Below, in pieces: positions 1 to 10,384 of a DNA stretch of 64,000 nt. The stretch is taken from assembly GCF_015832195.1 (NCBI RefSeq), contig NC_052027.1, forward strand, positions 16,426,149 to 16,490,148. The letters are read 5' to 3'. The translations under genes and the position numbers were made by a program. The first letter of the stretch is position 1. Every line of letters begins with the position of its first letter. The notes under the pieces were generated by a model. The model saw nothing but the letters and a program-made list of their open reading frames with translations, made no database searches and was not told where the DNA came from. The stretch comes from Motacilla alba alba (lineage: Eukaryota; Chordata; Aves; Passeriformes; Motacillidae).

Positions 1-2755
1 GGGGAAAGGAGATTCCCAATTCTGCATTACCCCCCTTTTTGCACAAGGAGGACCACAAGCCAGATCAGCTGCTTGGAGCATGGTGCAAATAACACCAAGG
101 TCATGGACTTGATCCCCATATGGGTCATTCAGAGTTGGACTCGATCATCCTTGTGGGTCTCTTTCAACTCAGAATGTTCTGTGATTCTGATCCTTGCCTG
201 TGCTGATCCTAATTACCAATTGGTGCTGTTCAAGGAGAGTGTCCTGGGCCCTGCTGGGCCTGCTGGCACAGCAGTGCCTCTCACACCAACTGTTCCCTAA
301 GCTGAAAATGACTGTGACTGATACTAAGGAAAATCAGTCCTGCACCATTCACTCACCAGAATTCCAATACTGCAGTCCAAATGTCAAACCTCTCTGAACT
401 TAATTTCTCCTGCAAAATTTTTCTGGCCTACCATTCCAGAAAGTTTTGGAACATAAAGAAAACTTCATGGAACTTTTTTTCTTTTTATATACCAACTTCA
501 GAGAGGAAATTAGGAATTGGCTGAGAGGCAGGGAAGGAAGGGAGAGATAGCAAAGCTACACAGGGAAATGTCTGTCATGAATCGGGAGGAAAGTTGTTAC
601 TTTCAAGGGCTGCACCAGTTCACAGTTTGGTCCTCCAAAAACCACACCAACTGTGTGAATTTGTCAGTCAGTTTCTTTTAGAGAGCCCATGTGCCTGAAA
701 TGAGTTTTCCCATTGTACTCATCTTCTGCTGCCTTACACTTTGTGCCACCGGAGGCTGGAGGAGCCCAGACCCCGTGCAGGCACTGTGAGGATCCTTCCA
801 CCCAGCCAAAGAAAGGCTGGGCTCACACATTTCCTATTTTCCTTCTATACTCTGGCCTTATGCCCCTACAAAACCTCCCAGTGCAGCTGTAGGCTCAAAG
901 GAACATGGTGGAAGAGAGGAGAAGGATTAGAAATTTCAACAGACCGGGAGGTGCTGGTGTCCTAAACAACTCTGTAGGCAGGTTGAAGAAAGGAGAGCTG
1001 CTGCTGGGAGCAAGCAGAGCAGCTCCAAGCACAGGAATGGGAGAGCAGAGGGATCAGCAAGTAACAGCAGACTACAACTTTTAACAAAAGAACATTTGCA
1101 AGATGGTTAAGAAGAGTTTGCTGGGATAAGGACAGATTGAAAAAGGTTTGCTGACATGAAAAAATCAGCCCTTCAGTGGGGGCAAAGAAAGGATTGCAAA
1201 TAGTGCTTGTAAGAGAGAAAGCAGAGGAAGGATGTGGAGAATCAGGACGGAATAGAGCAAAGTGTTCATACGACAGCTGTGAGGAGGAAGCAAACAACCA
1301 TATGAAATTTGGCAAGTCTAACTCAGAGTCTGGATGCATTCTCCAGAGAAACAGCAAATGAACTTCCCTGTGCTTTGGCAGTCAGTGTTTCAGAAAGCCT
1401 TGGAACGGCAAGAAAATTCAGGAGAATCAGATATGCCTGATGCCATTTAATGCTGGCTTTGTAGTTACTGTGCTGATAAGCTAAACCTCATAACACAGTA
1501 TAAACACTACAAGAAAAAGTGTGGGGCTGCTCTCCCTTCCATCAGCTGCATCCCAACACTCCACAGGGAGCATGGTCTGAATAGGATGGAGAGTATGGAG
1601 TCCAGGATATATGAAATCCTAGAGGATAATTAAAATGGAACAATGGCCTTCAAAACAGACATTAAAATGAAAACATCTACACATCTGGCTCCATAATAAG
1701 TTCTTGGTGGGTAAGGGAATCAGTAGCTCTGGTATGTTGACCCTGGAGAAAGGCTTCAGATAAGGGTTTCCCAAAGGCCAAGCTGACAACTGAATTCCCT
1801 TTGCCACGGCTATAGGAACTGCAGCTGTGGACTGAAAATAAGAGTGAAAACAAACTCCTCACATAGTAGGAAAGTATGGTAAGCACAAGCTCTCCTTGTC
1901 TGTGGAACAGACTGTGGGGGGGAAATGGCAGGAAAATCCCCATGCTTCAGTCATTGCAGGCAGACAAGGAAGATTTTACTCTGAGGAAAATCCACCATAC
2001 ACTGGAGTGATAGGAAAATCTGACACGATGGCTCAGACTGAAACAAATGCTCACAATTTCCAAGTATGCAGCATGTGTAAAAATACCAGGTAATTTCTGC
2101 ATACCAGGTATTCCTCAGCTGATAAACTAAGCTGGTCACAGGGACACTGAAGTGCCAACACATCAGTACTGATAGCAGAGAAGACATTGGATGTCACCTG
2201 TTCTCCTGAAGGCAGGTGTGGAACTATCTGTGTGCCCTCTGTGGCTCTCACTCTGCAGAAAGCTGTGTATATATACATACACTTAAACTTACACAACACT
2301 GACGTTAATTTAGCATAAATACCCCTTAGAAATAGACTAAAGCACCTAAACTCCAGGGAAGTTTTTCCCTGTAAGCAGTTTGATTCTAAAAGGACTTGAG
2401 AGAGCACCTGTGGTGTTGGGTTGGTGTCCGTACTGGTGCTGCGTCCACCACACTGAACAACACGCTCCAAGTTATTCTTACTCTCCCAAAGACTTTGAAT
2501 ACTGTGTAGTTTTCCAGCAGTAGAAAGCACGGAAATCAGGAATACCTTACAGTTCCATGATTTTGGCCTTGGAATCTAAAACACAGGCACGCAGGACAAA
2601 CACATAGAACTCAGCACTCGGTCGGCCAAAGTCATTCCCATTCCATTACAGTCACACACGGCAACACACAGGAGCTGAAAAACTGTCACAAAGAACCTTC
2701 CTAATTACAATTGTCAAAGCACAGCTTTTCACAGAAGGCTTGCAAAGTATCTTAC
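1..2755 (-). other. CISH: CISH intron 1 (partial, continues beyond base 1)
   Basis: This stretch follows the minus-strand donor of CISH exon 1 (GG|GTAAGA, with GT at 2755-2754). No minus-strand reading frame here resembles the CISH SH2 domain or SOCS box, so exons 2 and 3 must lie to the left of the window. Apart from a SINE at 58-190 I see no gene. Minus-strand open frames of 131 and 159 codons at 962-1357 and 2051-2530 match no family I recognise and look like chance. That this is intron is inferred from the exon 1 call. Confidence 0.7.
58..190 (+). repeat. tRNA-Ile-derived SINE with CR1-like tail (TguSINE1-like)
   Basis: Bases from about 58 to 127 align with a tRNA-Ile gene: the GAGC-ATGGTGC-AATAAC-CCAAGGTC core is recognisable, and a degenerate B box (GGACTTGATCC at 105-115) is followed by CCCATATGGG. 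The rest, to about 190, is a CR1 3' tail (TTGGACTCGATCATCCTTGTGGGT, CAACTCAGAAT) ending in the ATTCTGTG/ATTCTGA type of repeat. This two-part structure is that of the zebra finch SINE TguSINE1, which borrows CR1 machinery. The copy is diverged and is not a working tRNA gene. Exact ends are approximate. Confidence 0.75.
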
Positions 2756-2775
2756 CCCTGAACACAGAGGATCAT
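2756..2775 (-). CDS. CISH: CISH exon 1 coding part (cytokine-inducible SH2-containing protein), 5' partial gene
   Basis: Read on the minus strand from 2775, the sequence is ATG followed by codons for I-L-C-V-Q and then GG, directly followed by a strong donor, GTAAGA. This gives MILCVQ-G with the intron after the second base of the glycine codon; the mammalian protein begins MVLCVQG. A G at -3 gives an adequate Kozak context. CISH is a SOCS-family protein that binds activated cytokine receptors through its SH2 domain and limits STAT5 signalling. Only about 7 residues are in the window, so the call also rests on the upstream STAT5-site cluster and on divergent linkage to MAPKAPK3, the arrangement known in mammals. 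The remaining exons are outside the window. Confidence 0.8.
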
Positions 2776-3359
2776 GTCACTCCCGGACCAAGGGAAAAGC
2801 ATTAAGTCTTCAAGAAGGTGGGAAATTATTTCTCCTCTTCTTGCCTTCTTTGCTTCCCCGAAGCAGCGAGTTCAGCCTCTAGTTGAGGTTCACGGTGAGA
2901 CAAGGCTGGCGAGTCCCAGCAAACCCCTTCTGCAGGTTGTTTCAGACACCGGAAAAGCCAAGCAGAAGACGAGCTGTCCGACAAAGACTTCAGCAACTTT
3001 GGCCAAGAAAATGCGTGTGCTCTCAGTGCTTTAGAAAAAATAATGTATTCTTGTTCTGCTTTTCAGAAAACAGCAGCAGCAAAAAAAAAAAAAAAAAAAA
3101 AAAAGGTTAAAAAATAACCAGAGAAAAAGGAAATTACATATATGTAAAGAGGAACTGGTCTTCCTTCAGAGCACTCTGAAATAATAATAAATAAGTACCA
3201 ATAAATAAGATCTCCCCGAGTGCTGCGGGAAGAGCCGGAGCAGCGACCTGTCTCAGCGCTGGCTCCGGAGAAATGAAGCTCCGTGGAAGGAGGAAGAAAA
3301 AAAAAAAAAAAAAAAAGGCAAACCTCCTTAGTAATCTTTTGTGTGTCCCTTTTAATCTG

Positions 3360-3385
3360 TTCCAGGAAGCGAGGAATTCCTGGAA
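3360..3385. promoter_or_regulatory. Proximal STAT5 (GAS) site pair
   Basis: Two perfect palindromic TTCNNNGAA elements: TTCCAGGAA at 3360-3368 and TTCCTGGAA at 3377-3385. There are 8 bp between them (17 bp centre to centre). STAT5 binds TTCNNNGAA, and tandem sites allow tetramer binding. Mammalian Cish promoters carry paired STAT5 sites, so this pair supports both the CISH identification and its induction by cytokines. Binding itself is inferred. Confidence 0.75.
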
Positions 3386-3459
3386 TCGTATTGTGTTCGC
3401 ATCACTCTTCCTATATCAGCCACGAGGGGAGGAGGGGGGGGAAAAAAAAAGAGAGAAGG

Positions 3460-3468
3460 TATAAATAG
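3460..3468 (+). promoter_or_regulatory. TATA box candidate on the plus strand
   Basis: TATAAATAG is a consensus TATA box reading rightwards, away from CISH and toward MAPKAPK3. It sits between the two STAT5 clusters, at the left edge of the CpG island. It would place a plus-strand start near 3490-3495. On the minus strand the same bases read CTATTTATA, a weaker TATA-like element for CISH. Which direction is used cannot be told from sequence. Confidence 0.4.
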
Positions 3469-3471
3469 CTG

Positions 3472-3960
3472 CGTCCCGCACGGCCGCGTCCATGCCGCCA
3501 TGGCCGGGGGAGGGAGGGGAGCGGAGCCCTCCCGGTGCCGGGTGGGCAGGCAGGGCTGGGGGGAGGCACGGAGGGGAGGGGAGCCGTGCGGAGCCGCCGC
3601 CGCGCGTGTTCGCGGAAACGCCTTTGATCCATTTCCAAGAACTTTCCAGGAACGCGGGGCCGGCGCGCCGGGCGCTGCCAATGGGCGCCGCCGCCGCATG
3701 CGCGGGGCCCGCCCGGGGCGGGGCCGGCAGCGCCCACCGCCTCCCGCCCGGCCCTGGTGCACCGCTCCCTTTGGTTTCCCGCAGTTGCGTGTCATTTTCC
3801 TTCCACTTGTTTTTGAGCATTCGCAGTTTTGCGGTGTCGTTTCATGCCTTCCCTCCCCGGCGGCTCGGCATCCTCCCCGAGCTGGTGGCGCCTCTCCGGG
3901 TCGCTTGAGCAGCGGCGCAGGGCAAGGCCGTGGGGCTGGAGGAGGAAACGGGGACTGGGG
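3472..3960. promoter_or_regulatory. CpG island 1 at the CISH/MAPKAPK3 divergent promoter
   Basis: The segment is strongly GC-rich with many CpG dinucleotides, in contrast to the AT-rich flanks. It contains three TTCNNNGAA sites (3609-3652), a CCAAT box at 3678-3682 and a GC box (GGGGCGGGG) at about 3715-3723. Open frames run in several phases on both strands (for example 3352-3963 minus and 3500-3973 plus), but that is typical of stop-poor CpG DNA and none resembles a protein. It may serve CISH alone or also a distal MAPKAPK3 start; a GTGAGT after 4081 could be the donor of a noncoding first exon. Confidence 0.7.
3609..3652. promoter_or_regulatory. Distal STAT5 (GAS) site cluster
   Basis: Three TTCNNNGAA palindromes in 44 bp: TTCGCGGAA at 3609-3617, TTCCAAGAA at 3633-3641 and TTCCAGGAA at 3644-3652. 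The last two are separated by only 2 bp (11 bp centre to centre, about one helical turn). With the proximal pair this makes five sites in 293 bp, far above chance for a motif with six fixed bases. The likely role is STAT5-dependent induction of CISH; an effect on MAPKAPK3 is possible but unproven. Confidence 0.7.
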
Positions 3961-5512
3961 CAATTTCCAGTGAAACCTGGGGAGTAGGAGGAGGGTGTGC
4001 CGCAGGGTCTGCTACTCTGGGCAGCGATTGTGTGGTTGTCACGCTGCACAGGTTGTCTTATAAGGGTTGTCTTGGTCACCCGTGAGTCTCCTGCAAATCA
4101 GCTCAGCAAAGTCTCCTGGAAAACGCCACGCTACCACCGTTTTGTCCTGCATTTATAGAACACTGTCGGCTTAAAATCAGGCAACCCACGAGGAAATATT
4201 TTGGTTTCTTTTAGGGTAATTGAACCTTTTATTATTGAACACTTTATAACAAAAGCTTGGTTGCTTTTGTCTTTTTCTGTCACGAGTTGCCACCTCTTCT
4301 CTTATTAGAGATAAGAGAGAATGAGAGTGGTCGGCCTGCCACCTCTGTTGGAGTGGGTCGAATACTTAAAAATATTAGTAATCATTGTGCCATTCAGAAC
4401 ATTCAGAAGTGGATGGAGCCGAGAGCAGAGGGGAAGGCAGGATGCTGATAAGGGTGAGGTTAGAAGGGTGTTCCCTTCATGGGAGTGAGCCTGAGAGCAG
4501 GCAGGCTGTGTTCGGCTTCAGGCTTTCACTCCCCACAGTTGCATTTGGCAGCTGCTCAGCTTCTTGCACACTTCCATCCGTTTTCCATCCTGAATCAGGG
4601 GCAGTGCAGTAATGAGTGCTGCTAATAATACCCAGCTATGCGAAGAGAGAGGTGCTGAAGGCCATCTGAGTATCATGAGTATCTGTCCATCCATCTAAGT
4701 ACTCTAAGGGCCATCTCAAAGGGGTGGGAATGTGAGCCTGTGGACACTCCTTGACCAGTTTGCTCCGGAGCCTGACAGACTTCAGCGCACATTTCTTCTG
4801 AATGTGTGTAAATTCGCAGGGGAAGCGAGGGCTTGGCAGAGGAATTTCAATCCTCACCTTTCCTGTGCACAGCAAGCACAGCATTCAGACGATCATTCGG
4901 AGGGCCCTTTGTAGCCCTGGCTCAGGGTTGCAGAGGACACCTGCCTGCCTTTCTGTCAGTGGTGCAGCAGCACGATGGATTTGAGCAGATCTAGACTGCA
5001 GAGGTGGAAGCAGTTCTTGTCTCCGGCAAACCACAGTGAACCTGCACATTCAGAAGGTATTTAATTCGTCGTCAGCTTCGGGGGGGACGCCGAGATCCCA
5101 GCTTGGTGTGCCGGCAGGAGCGCTGCAGCCCGGCGCCGGCATTGAGGAGCTGTCTGCATCTTTTTTTCACTTAGAATTGGGCTCCATCTAGTGATCCTGG
5201 CCTGGAGGAGGCTCTTTGTGCAGGCTCTGGGCTGGGGGCTGAGCTGCCATTTGTATCTCGGGCGCAGGGAAGGCACGCTCAGTGCCGTGCAGAGGAAACA
5301 TCCCCGCAGAGCGGGGTCTGCGCTGGCCGGTGCTCCCAGTACCCGCCCCGCTCTCCCGCGGTTTTCCAGCCGCACTCCCCGTGCTCGAGCCGCGCTGCTC
5401 ACGGTCCTGCAGGACCCGGAGAGATGAGCATTGTCTCCAAGTAGCTGATGGGTGTGCGCAGCGATGAAAGGAGCTCGCATTTGTATTGGAAACTTCTTTA
5501 GGGGACCACCTC

Positions 5513-5543
<31 letters not shown>

Positions 5544-8500
5544 GGCTAATGCCTGGGCTGTTTTATCTAGGAAATTTGTGATCGGTTTGAAGTCAGGAGC
5601 ACTCAGCAGTGCTTCATCACTCGACATGAACGTTGTGCTCGTTGGCACTCCTCGGGCACAGGGCAATGCCCCAAGAGGGGAACAGCACAGTGTGCCCGAT
5701 GTGCCAGTGTCCCAGGCCCTGCACAGTCAATATAAACTGCTGCCATTCACACAAATTAGTTGTTTAAACCCAGTTTGTATTCATATAAATGGCTTTCCAG
5801 AGTACTGTCTTGAATAATAAGGACGTTACAGAGGCAGCAGCAAGAAATCTTGTTGAGTGATATAATTGAACGCTAGGCTTTAGTTGTGAAAGGTATTAAA
5901 GAAAGCTCAAAGCTCGCAATAAAGCCAGGGAAGAAAATCCAGAAATAGTGAGGCAGTAAGTCCCTCAGGAAAGTTCACTGACACAACAGCACCATCTGCT
6001 GCTAAATGCGTGCTTGGGAAAACCGGTGGCCAGAGTCCCTTCCCACTGCGGGTGTTCTACGACTTCTGCTGGGCATTTGGACATTCCTGTGATCTTGTAG
6101 AGTTGGTGTAAATGAAAAGTGACGTCCAGAATCGTAACTCTTGAGAGGGATCTGTGTGCCTGGGGAGATTCACCTTCACCAGTAGCTTGAAAGACTGAAA
6201 GTAAGTCACCCCTTTGGTCACTGCCTGGCCCTTACCCTGAGCTGTAGTGTAACAAACCTCACTGAGTGACCCAACATGACCAATAACAAGCAGCTGTTCC
6301 CTGTTTAGAGGGGCCAGCTCGTTATTCGAGTAGGACACACCAATTCCTGTAACCAACAACAGGTGGTGCATTTAATGTTGTGGTTTTGATTTCCCAACGT
6401 GGTGAGTAACAATGGAGGAGTCTCCAGGGTGTGGGTGAGCTGTGCTATGGATACAGGGACATCTGAGCTGGCTCCGTGAGAAGCAGGATGTGCAGAAAGG
6501 AATGGGTTTTATTTCAAGCTGTGAAAAAATACCCTGGGTTATTATAAGGAGCTCAGCATATTTGTTGTCCTGAGGCTTGTGGGACATGGTGACCTAGAAG
6601 GTGATGACAGTGTGGCATCTGTCAGGAGTTTTTGCTGCTTGATTTGAATGCTGCAAAAATTATATTCTTGAGTGATCTGGAAGGCCACCCCAGGACTACC
6701 AGGTAATGCTGTCATACCCATTAGTTGCAGGATGTTTCAGTGAAAGAGATTAATTTCTTCTGCTCCACTGCAGCATAAAATGAAGCACCATCTCCTGTGG
6801 GCAGATTAGAAGGTTTTTTTGCTTTTGATTTATGATTCTTCTGTGGAAAAAAAATGTATCTTTTTTCATATCTGCTGAAAGGGAAATATCCATCTGGTAT
6901 CTCTTTGACTCCCCTATGAAGAAACTCTGAGGAACATAGATTGAGCCCCCCAAAACTCCTCAAGGACCAAGACAAGCTACCTGTAATAGGGTGTATGAAG
7001 CCAGGCATAAAAAAAGCAGCTTTTCTATCCTTGTCTGTATTTCTATAGGAAAATACCTGCTATATGCTAACATGAAGGAATTAATCTTGAAGAACGAAGT
7101 CAGGTACCAGGACAGGCTCTTCAGAGGCTGAGAGTGGTGTTCTTGAGGCTTGTTTCCTTAACTAGAAGTTGCTTCATAGCCAGAATTTTAATTCCTCCTG
7201 GAAACCATGCTGTAATCCCATGGACGCAAGGACAGAGGGTGTTGAGAATAAAAGAGAAGTTGTTCTAGCAACAAAGCATCGGTAAAGATCATTGCCTATG
7301 AAAGAGCTTTATAAACCTGGTTTTGTGTCAGCCAGGAGAGAAAAGAGCCAGGCTGTTTGCTGATGAGCTTTTTGAGTTTGTTTTTTTTTCATGTCTTTTT
7401 GATAAGTCTGAGACAGACACCTCCAGAGCAGAGCCAAAAGACAAGTGAAAAACCATACATATAGTTTGTGTTTCAGACCACTGTGTACATGACAGTCTAA
7501 ACTAAAGATCCTACAAGAGACTGCTTTTGTTCTCCTTCATATCAAAATGCTACTCTGTAGAGCTGCCCTTTCTTTCTTTTAATATCACAGATGCAGTTTC
7601 TGAAGAACTTCCTGGGGGATTTAATAAGGTTGTTGCAACCGCCCAACCAGACAAAGCCGTGTCCTCACTTCAACCTGACAGCAGAGAGGATTTTCTCTTT
7701 GGTGACATCTGTATAATGCATCCCGTGAGTGTGGATTTCTCATAACAGCAGAAAAAAAATAGAGAGCTGTTACTCAGACAAAGCAAAGTTTCAGAAAAAC
7801 AAGTCACTAGTTTTCAGCAGATAATTTCTTTATCACAGCTGTTTCCATGAGACATTGCTATCAAAGGGCTGACCACCAAGCAAATCACTTTTGTGTATAA
7901 GGAAACTGAGATACCTGTACCATTCAGGTATCACTCCTCAAGATCTGCCATCCCTCAGAGAACATTTGATGATGTCAGCTTTCACTCTTCAGGTGAAAGT
8001 AAATTCAGCTCCTTTTATTTTTATTAGGAAATGACACATTTGAAAGTCCGAAATGTCTTTGATCCCAGGTATTGAATTGCTACAGCCCAACAAAGAGGCA
8101 GTGAAAATACCCAGTGAAATAGCCAAAATTAACCTTCTCTGTTTAAACAGAGTGGTGCTGTCTGCCTGTAAAGCAGGTATCTGTGATATTGAAAACATGA
8201 TAAAATCAGAGAGAACATATCCAAACTGTGTGCTGGCTAAAATAAAAAGCTTTACCAGGTTAAGACAGTGTTTAGAGGAAAGGGATTGCTGCCCCTAAGC
8301 TTATTGAAAGAAGAGGACCTTAATATTTGCTGTTTTCTCCTACAAGTTGTTTTTTATTTTGGGACAAAGCAGGCATAACTGAGCTACACCAAATTCTCTT
8401 TTGAAATTTAAGTTGCTCTATGTTGTGGCTGTTGGGCTCTTCTGGTAAAAATAGGATTAATGTTTAATTTACAGTGTTAGGGATTTTTGTGAAGATGAAA

Positions 8501-10384
8501 GAACTTTTACTGTAGTGGGCTCTTAGCCTGTAATAGTACTATTCTAGGGGGGTTTTAAACTTCAAAAAGCAAACATCAATAAATAAATAAAAACATCTGT
8601 TTGAGTGAAAAACATCCCCTGGCTCAAGGAGCTCAGTGGGCCTGTCAGTGTATTCTCCACCAGCATCTCCAGAGGATGCTAATGGAGCTCCACCTGCCAC
8701 GAGCACCAAGAGAGGCTTCAGGAGCTGCTGTTTATTTTGGGGTCATCCTTGTGTAGAGGCAGGCTGTCTGATACTTGGGCTGATGCTAGAAAGGCTTTTT
8801 AGGAGTTTATGGCGGTTGAAATTAGCAGAGGGTTGAAGTAAGGCCTTACTAACCATGACTCATATTGGGGTTTTAGGTGTTTTGCCCTGTTTAAGCTTTT
8901 TACTGGTTGCTGGTAAAATGATGAGCTTTGCCAAGAGCATATCCAGGCACCATCAGGTGGTGAACCCAAACAAGCTTTTCATCCAGTGAGATGCTCCTCT
9001 GACTTCAAAAACGCAGTTTTTATTGTCCCAGTTTAACTCTTCTCATCAGGAGATGGCTCATAACTGAGACATGTAGAATCAACTAATTTCACGCATCCTG
9101 TCTCATTCCCTCATCTTTCCTCCTTGCTTTCCATGCACAGCAAATTTTTTTAAAAACTCATTCTTGTAATAGTTAGAGTCATAGTTTCTTAATGAAATTC
9201 CTTACTTCTGACACACTCTAGAAAATAGCAACCCCTCCAGTAGACATCTGCTTGGAATTTTTGCAACATTTAATATTTCTTAGAATAGAGCCATAAATTG
9301 CCTTCTACCAGCTTCAATGTGCTAGTCAGTGTAACTCCTGCCTGCTTTGGGCAGCCGTAGGCTTTGGGGTGAGAGTTACAGGGAAAGATCCAAAGCAGGG
9401 CCAGGAATGGGAGCTACAGATGTGAGCAAGGGTGTGAGCAAGTATGGTTTTCAAAATAAAAAATGCAGAAGAGAGTGGAGAGCTTTAGAAGTTTTCTGAA
9501 GGGTCTGGCCCCCAGTGACTGAGTGCGGAGAAAAGAACTAATAGTTACCTGTTGCAAAGAGAAGGAGGCTACCATCCAGGACAAACAGAAAAGCAAAGAC
9601 AGGCAGAAGGCATGGGAAGGAAAATCAGAGCAAGCTGGTGACCACAGAACCATGTCATTGAAGGTTTGCAACCTGGGAGCTCACAGTTACAGATACATTT
9701 CTCTGAGACTACCGCGGTGGGAGGTGATGCAGACTAAGACGGCTGACAGCTAAACCTGAAAAGATTGGAAATAGCTGTTTTCCTCAGGGATTTGATTAGC
9801 TCAGAATAAGTGAACTGAATGAGGGGACCAGGCCCTCCAGCAGCTGAACTGCTGAAAGCCTGGAAGGGAAACCTGAGGCAGAATAGCTGTAGCATCACAT
9901 CACATGGTGATGTACTGCAGATCTGCATCCTGCTAAGTTGAACTACTTTTTATTCCTTGGAGAAAGGGCTCATTAGCCCTTTTAATTATTTTCCTATCTG
10001 CTAGAACTCCAGATGCCATTATGTTACGTAAAATGACAAATGTATTTTTAACTTGTAAAGCATGTGAACTTTAAGCTCCTTCCAGTGATACGAATACAGC
10101 TCCATTTCGATGCATGACTCATCTTCACATGTAGGGAAAAAAGCTCAGCATTTCACATCCCTGGAACCACACTGTGCACCAGTGATGAGCGACAGTTGCT
10201 GTGGGAACCATCTCTTTTAGTATCCTGACTGTGCATCCGAAAGTGCCGAGAAACACTGACCGCGTCTTTGGTCGCGTTTAGTGACTGCATTAAGTGAGAG
10301 CACCCTTTCGGCAGCCAAGCGCCTGAAGGATCACTGCCCGCTATCGCGTCTCCTTGCAACAGCCGGTTTAACACAGGGTTTGGA
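3961..10384. other. Spacer or 5' intron between the two CpG islands
   Basis: No coding exon was found. A CpG-rich patch lies at about 5060-5430, with an intact GTGATC...CTGG segment before it and an A28 tract at 5513-5540 after it. A CTCF-like core (TCCATCTAGTGA) is at 5183-5194. The rest is ordinary AT-rich DNA with short chance open frames. If MAPKAPK3 starts at island 1, this is its first intron; if it starts at island 2, this is intergenic. Confidence 0.5.
5513..5540 (+). repeat. A28 homopolymer
   Basis: An uninterrupted run of 28 A follows a GC-rich patch. No target-site duplication or recognisable retroposed sequence precedes it, so it is best described as a simple repeat. Confidence 0.9.

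Larger units (their letters stand above)
2776..3470 (-). promoter_or_regulatory. CISH: CISH 5' UTR and proximal promoter (extent uncertain)
   Basis: This minus-strand segment lies between the CISH start codon and the CpG island. It should contain the CISH 5' UTR and transcription start, but I cannot place the start. Candidates are the GC-richer patch at 3210-3290, about 80-150 bp below the proximal STAT5 pair, or a site near 3435 if the TATTTATA at 3460-3467 (minus reading) works as a TATA box. Two long A tracts, 3081-3104 (24 A) and 3297-3316 (20 A), interrupt the region; they read as T tracts on the CISH strand. Confidence 0.5.

Noticed and set aside
58..127. A tRNA-Ile gene
   Set aside because: The arms are degenerate (B box GGACTTGATCC, broken D arm) and a CR1 tail follows, so it is the head of a SINE.
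962..2530. Minus-strand frames (131 and 159 codons) as possible CISH exons
   Set aside because: Neither contains SH2 motifs such as FLVRDS or a SOCS box, and no suitable splice sites frame them.
3352..3963. A 203-codon minus-strand and several plus-strand frames across CpG island 1
   Set aside because: They are compositionally biased to Pro, Arg, Ala and Gly, overlap in several phases, and match no protein; stop codons are rare in CpG-rich DNA.
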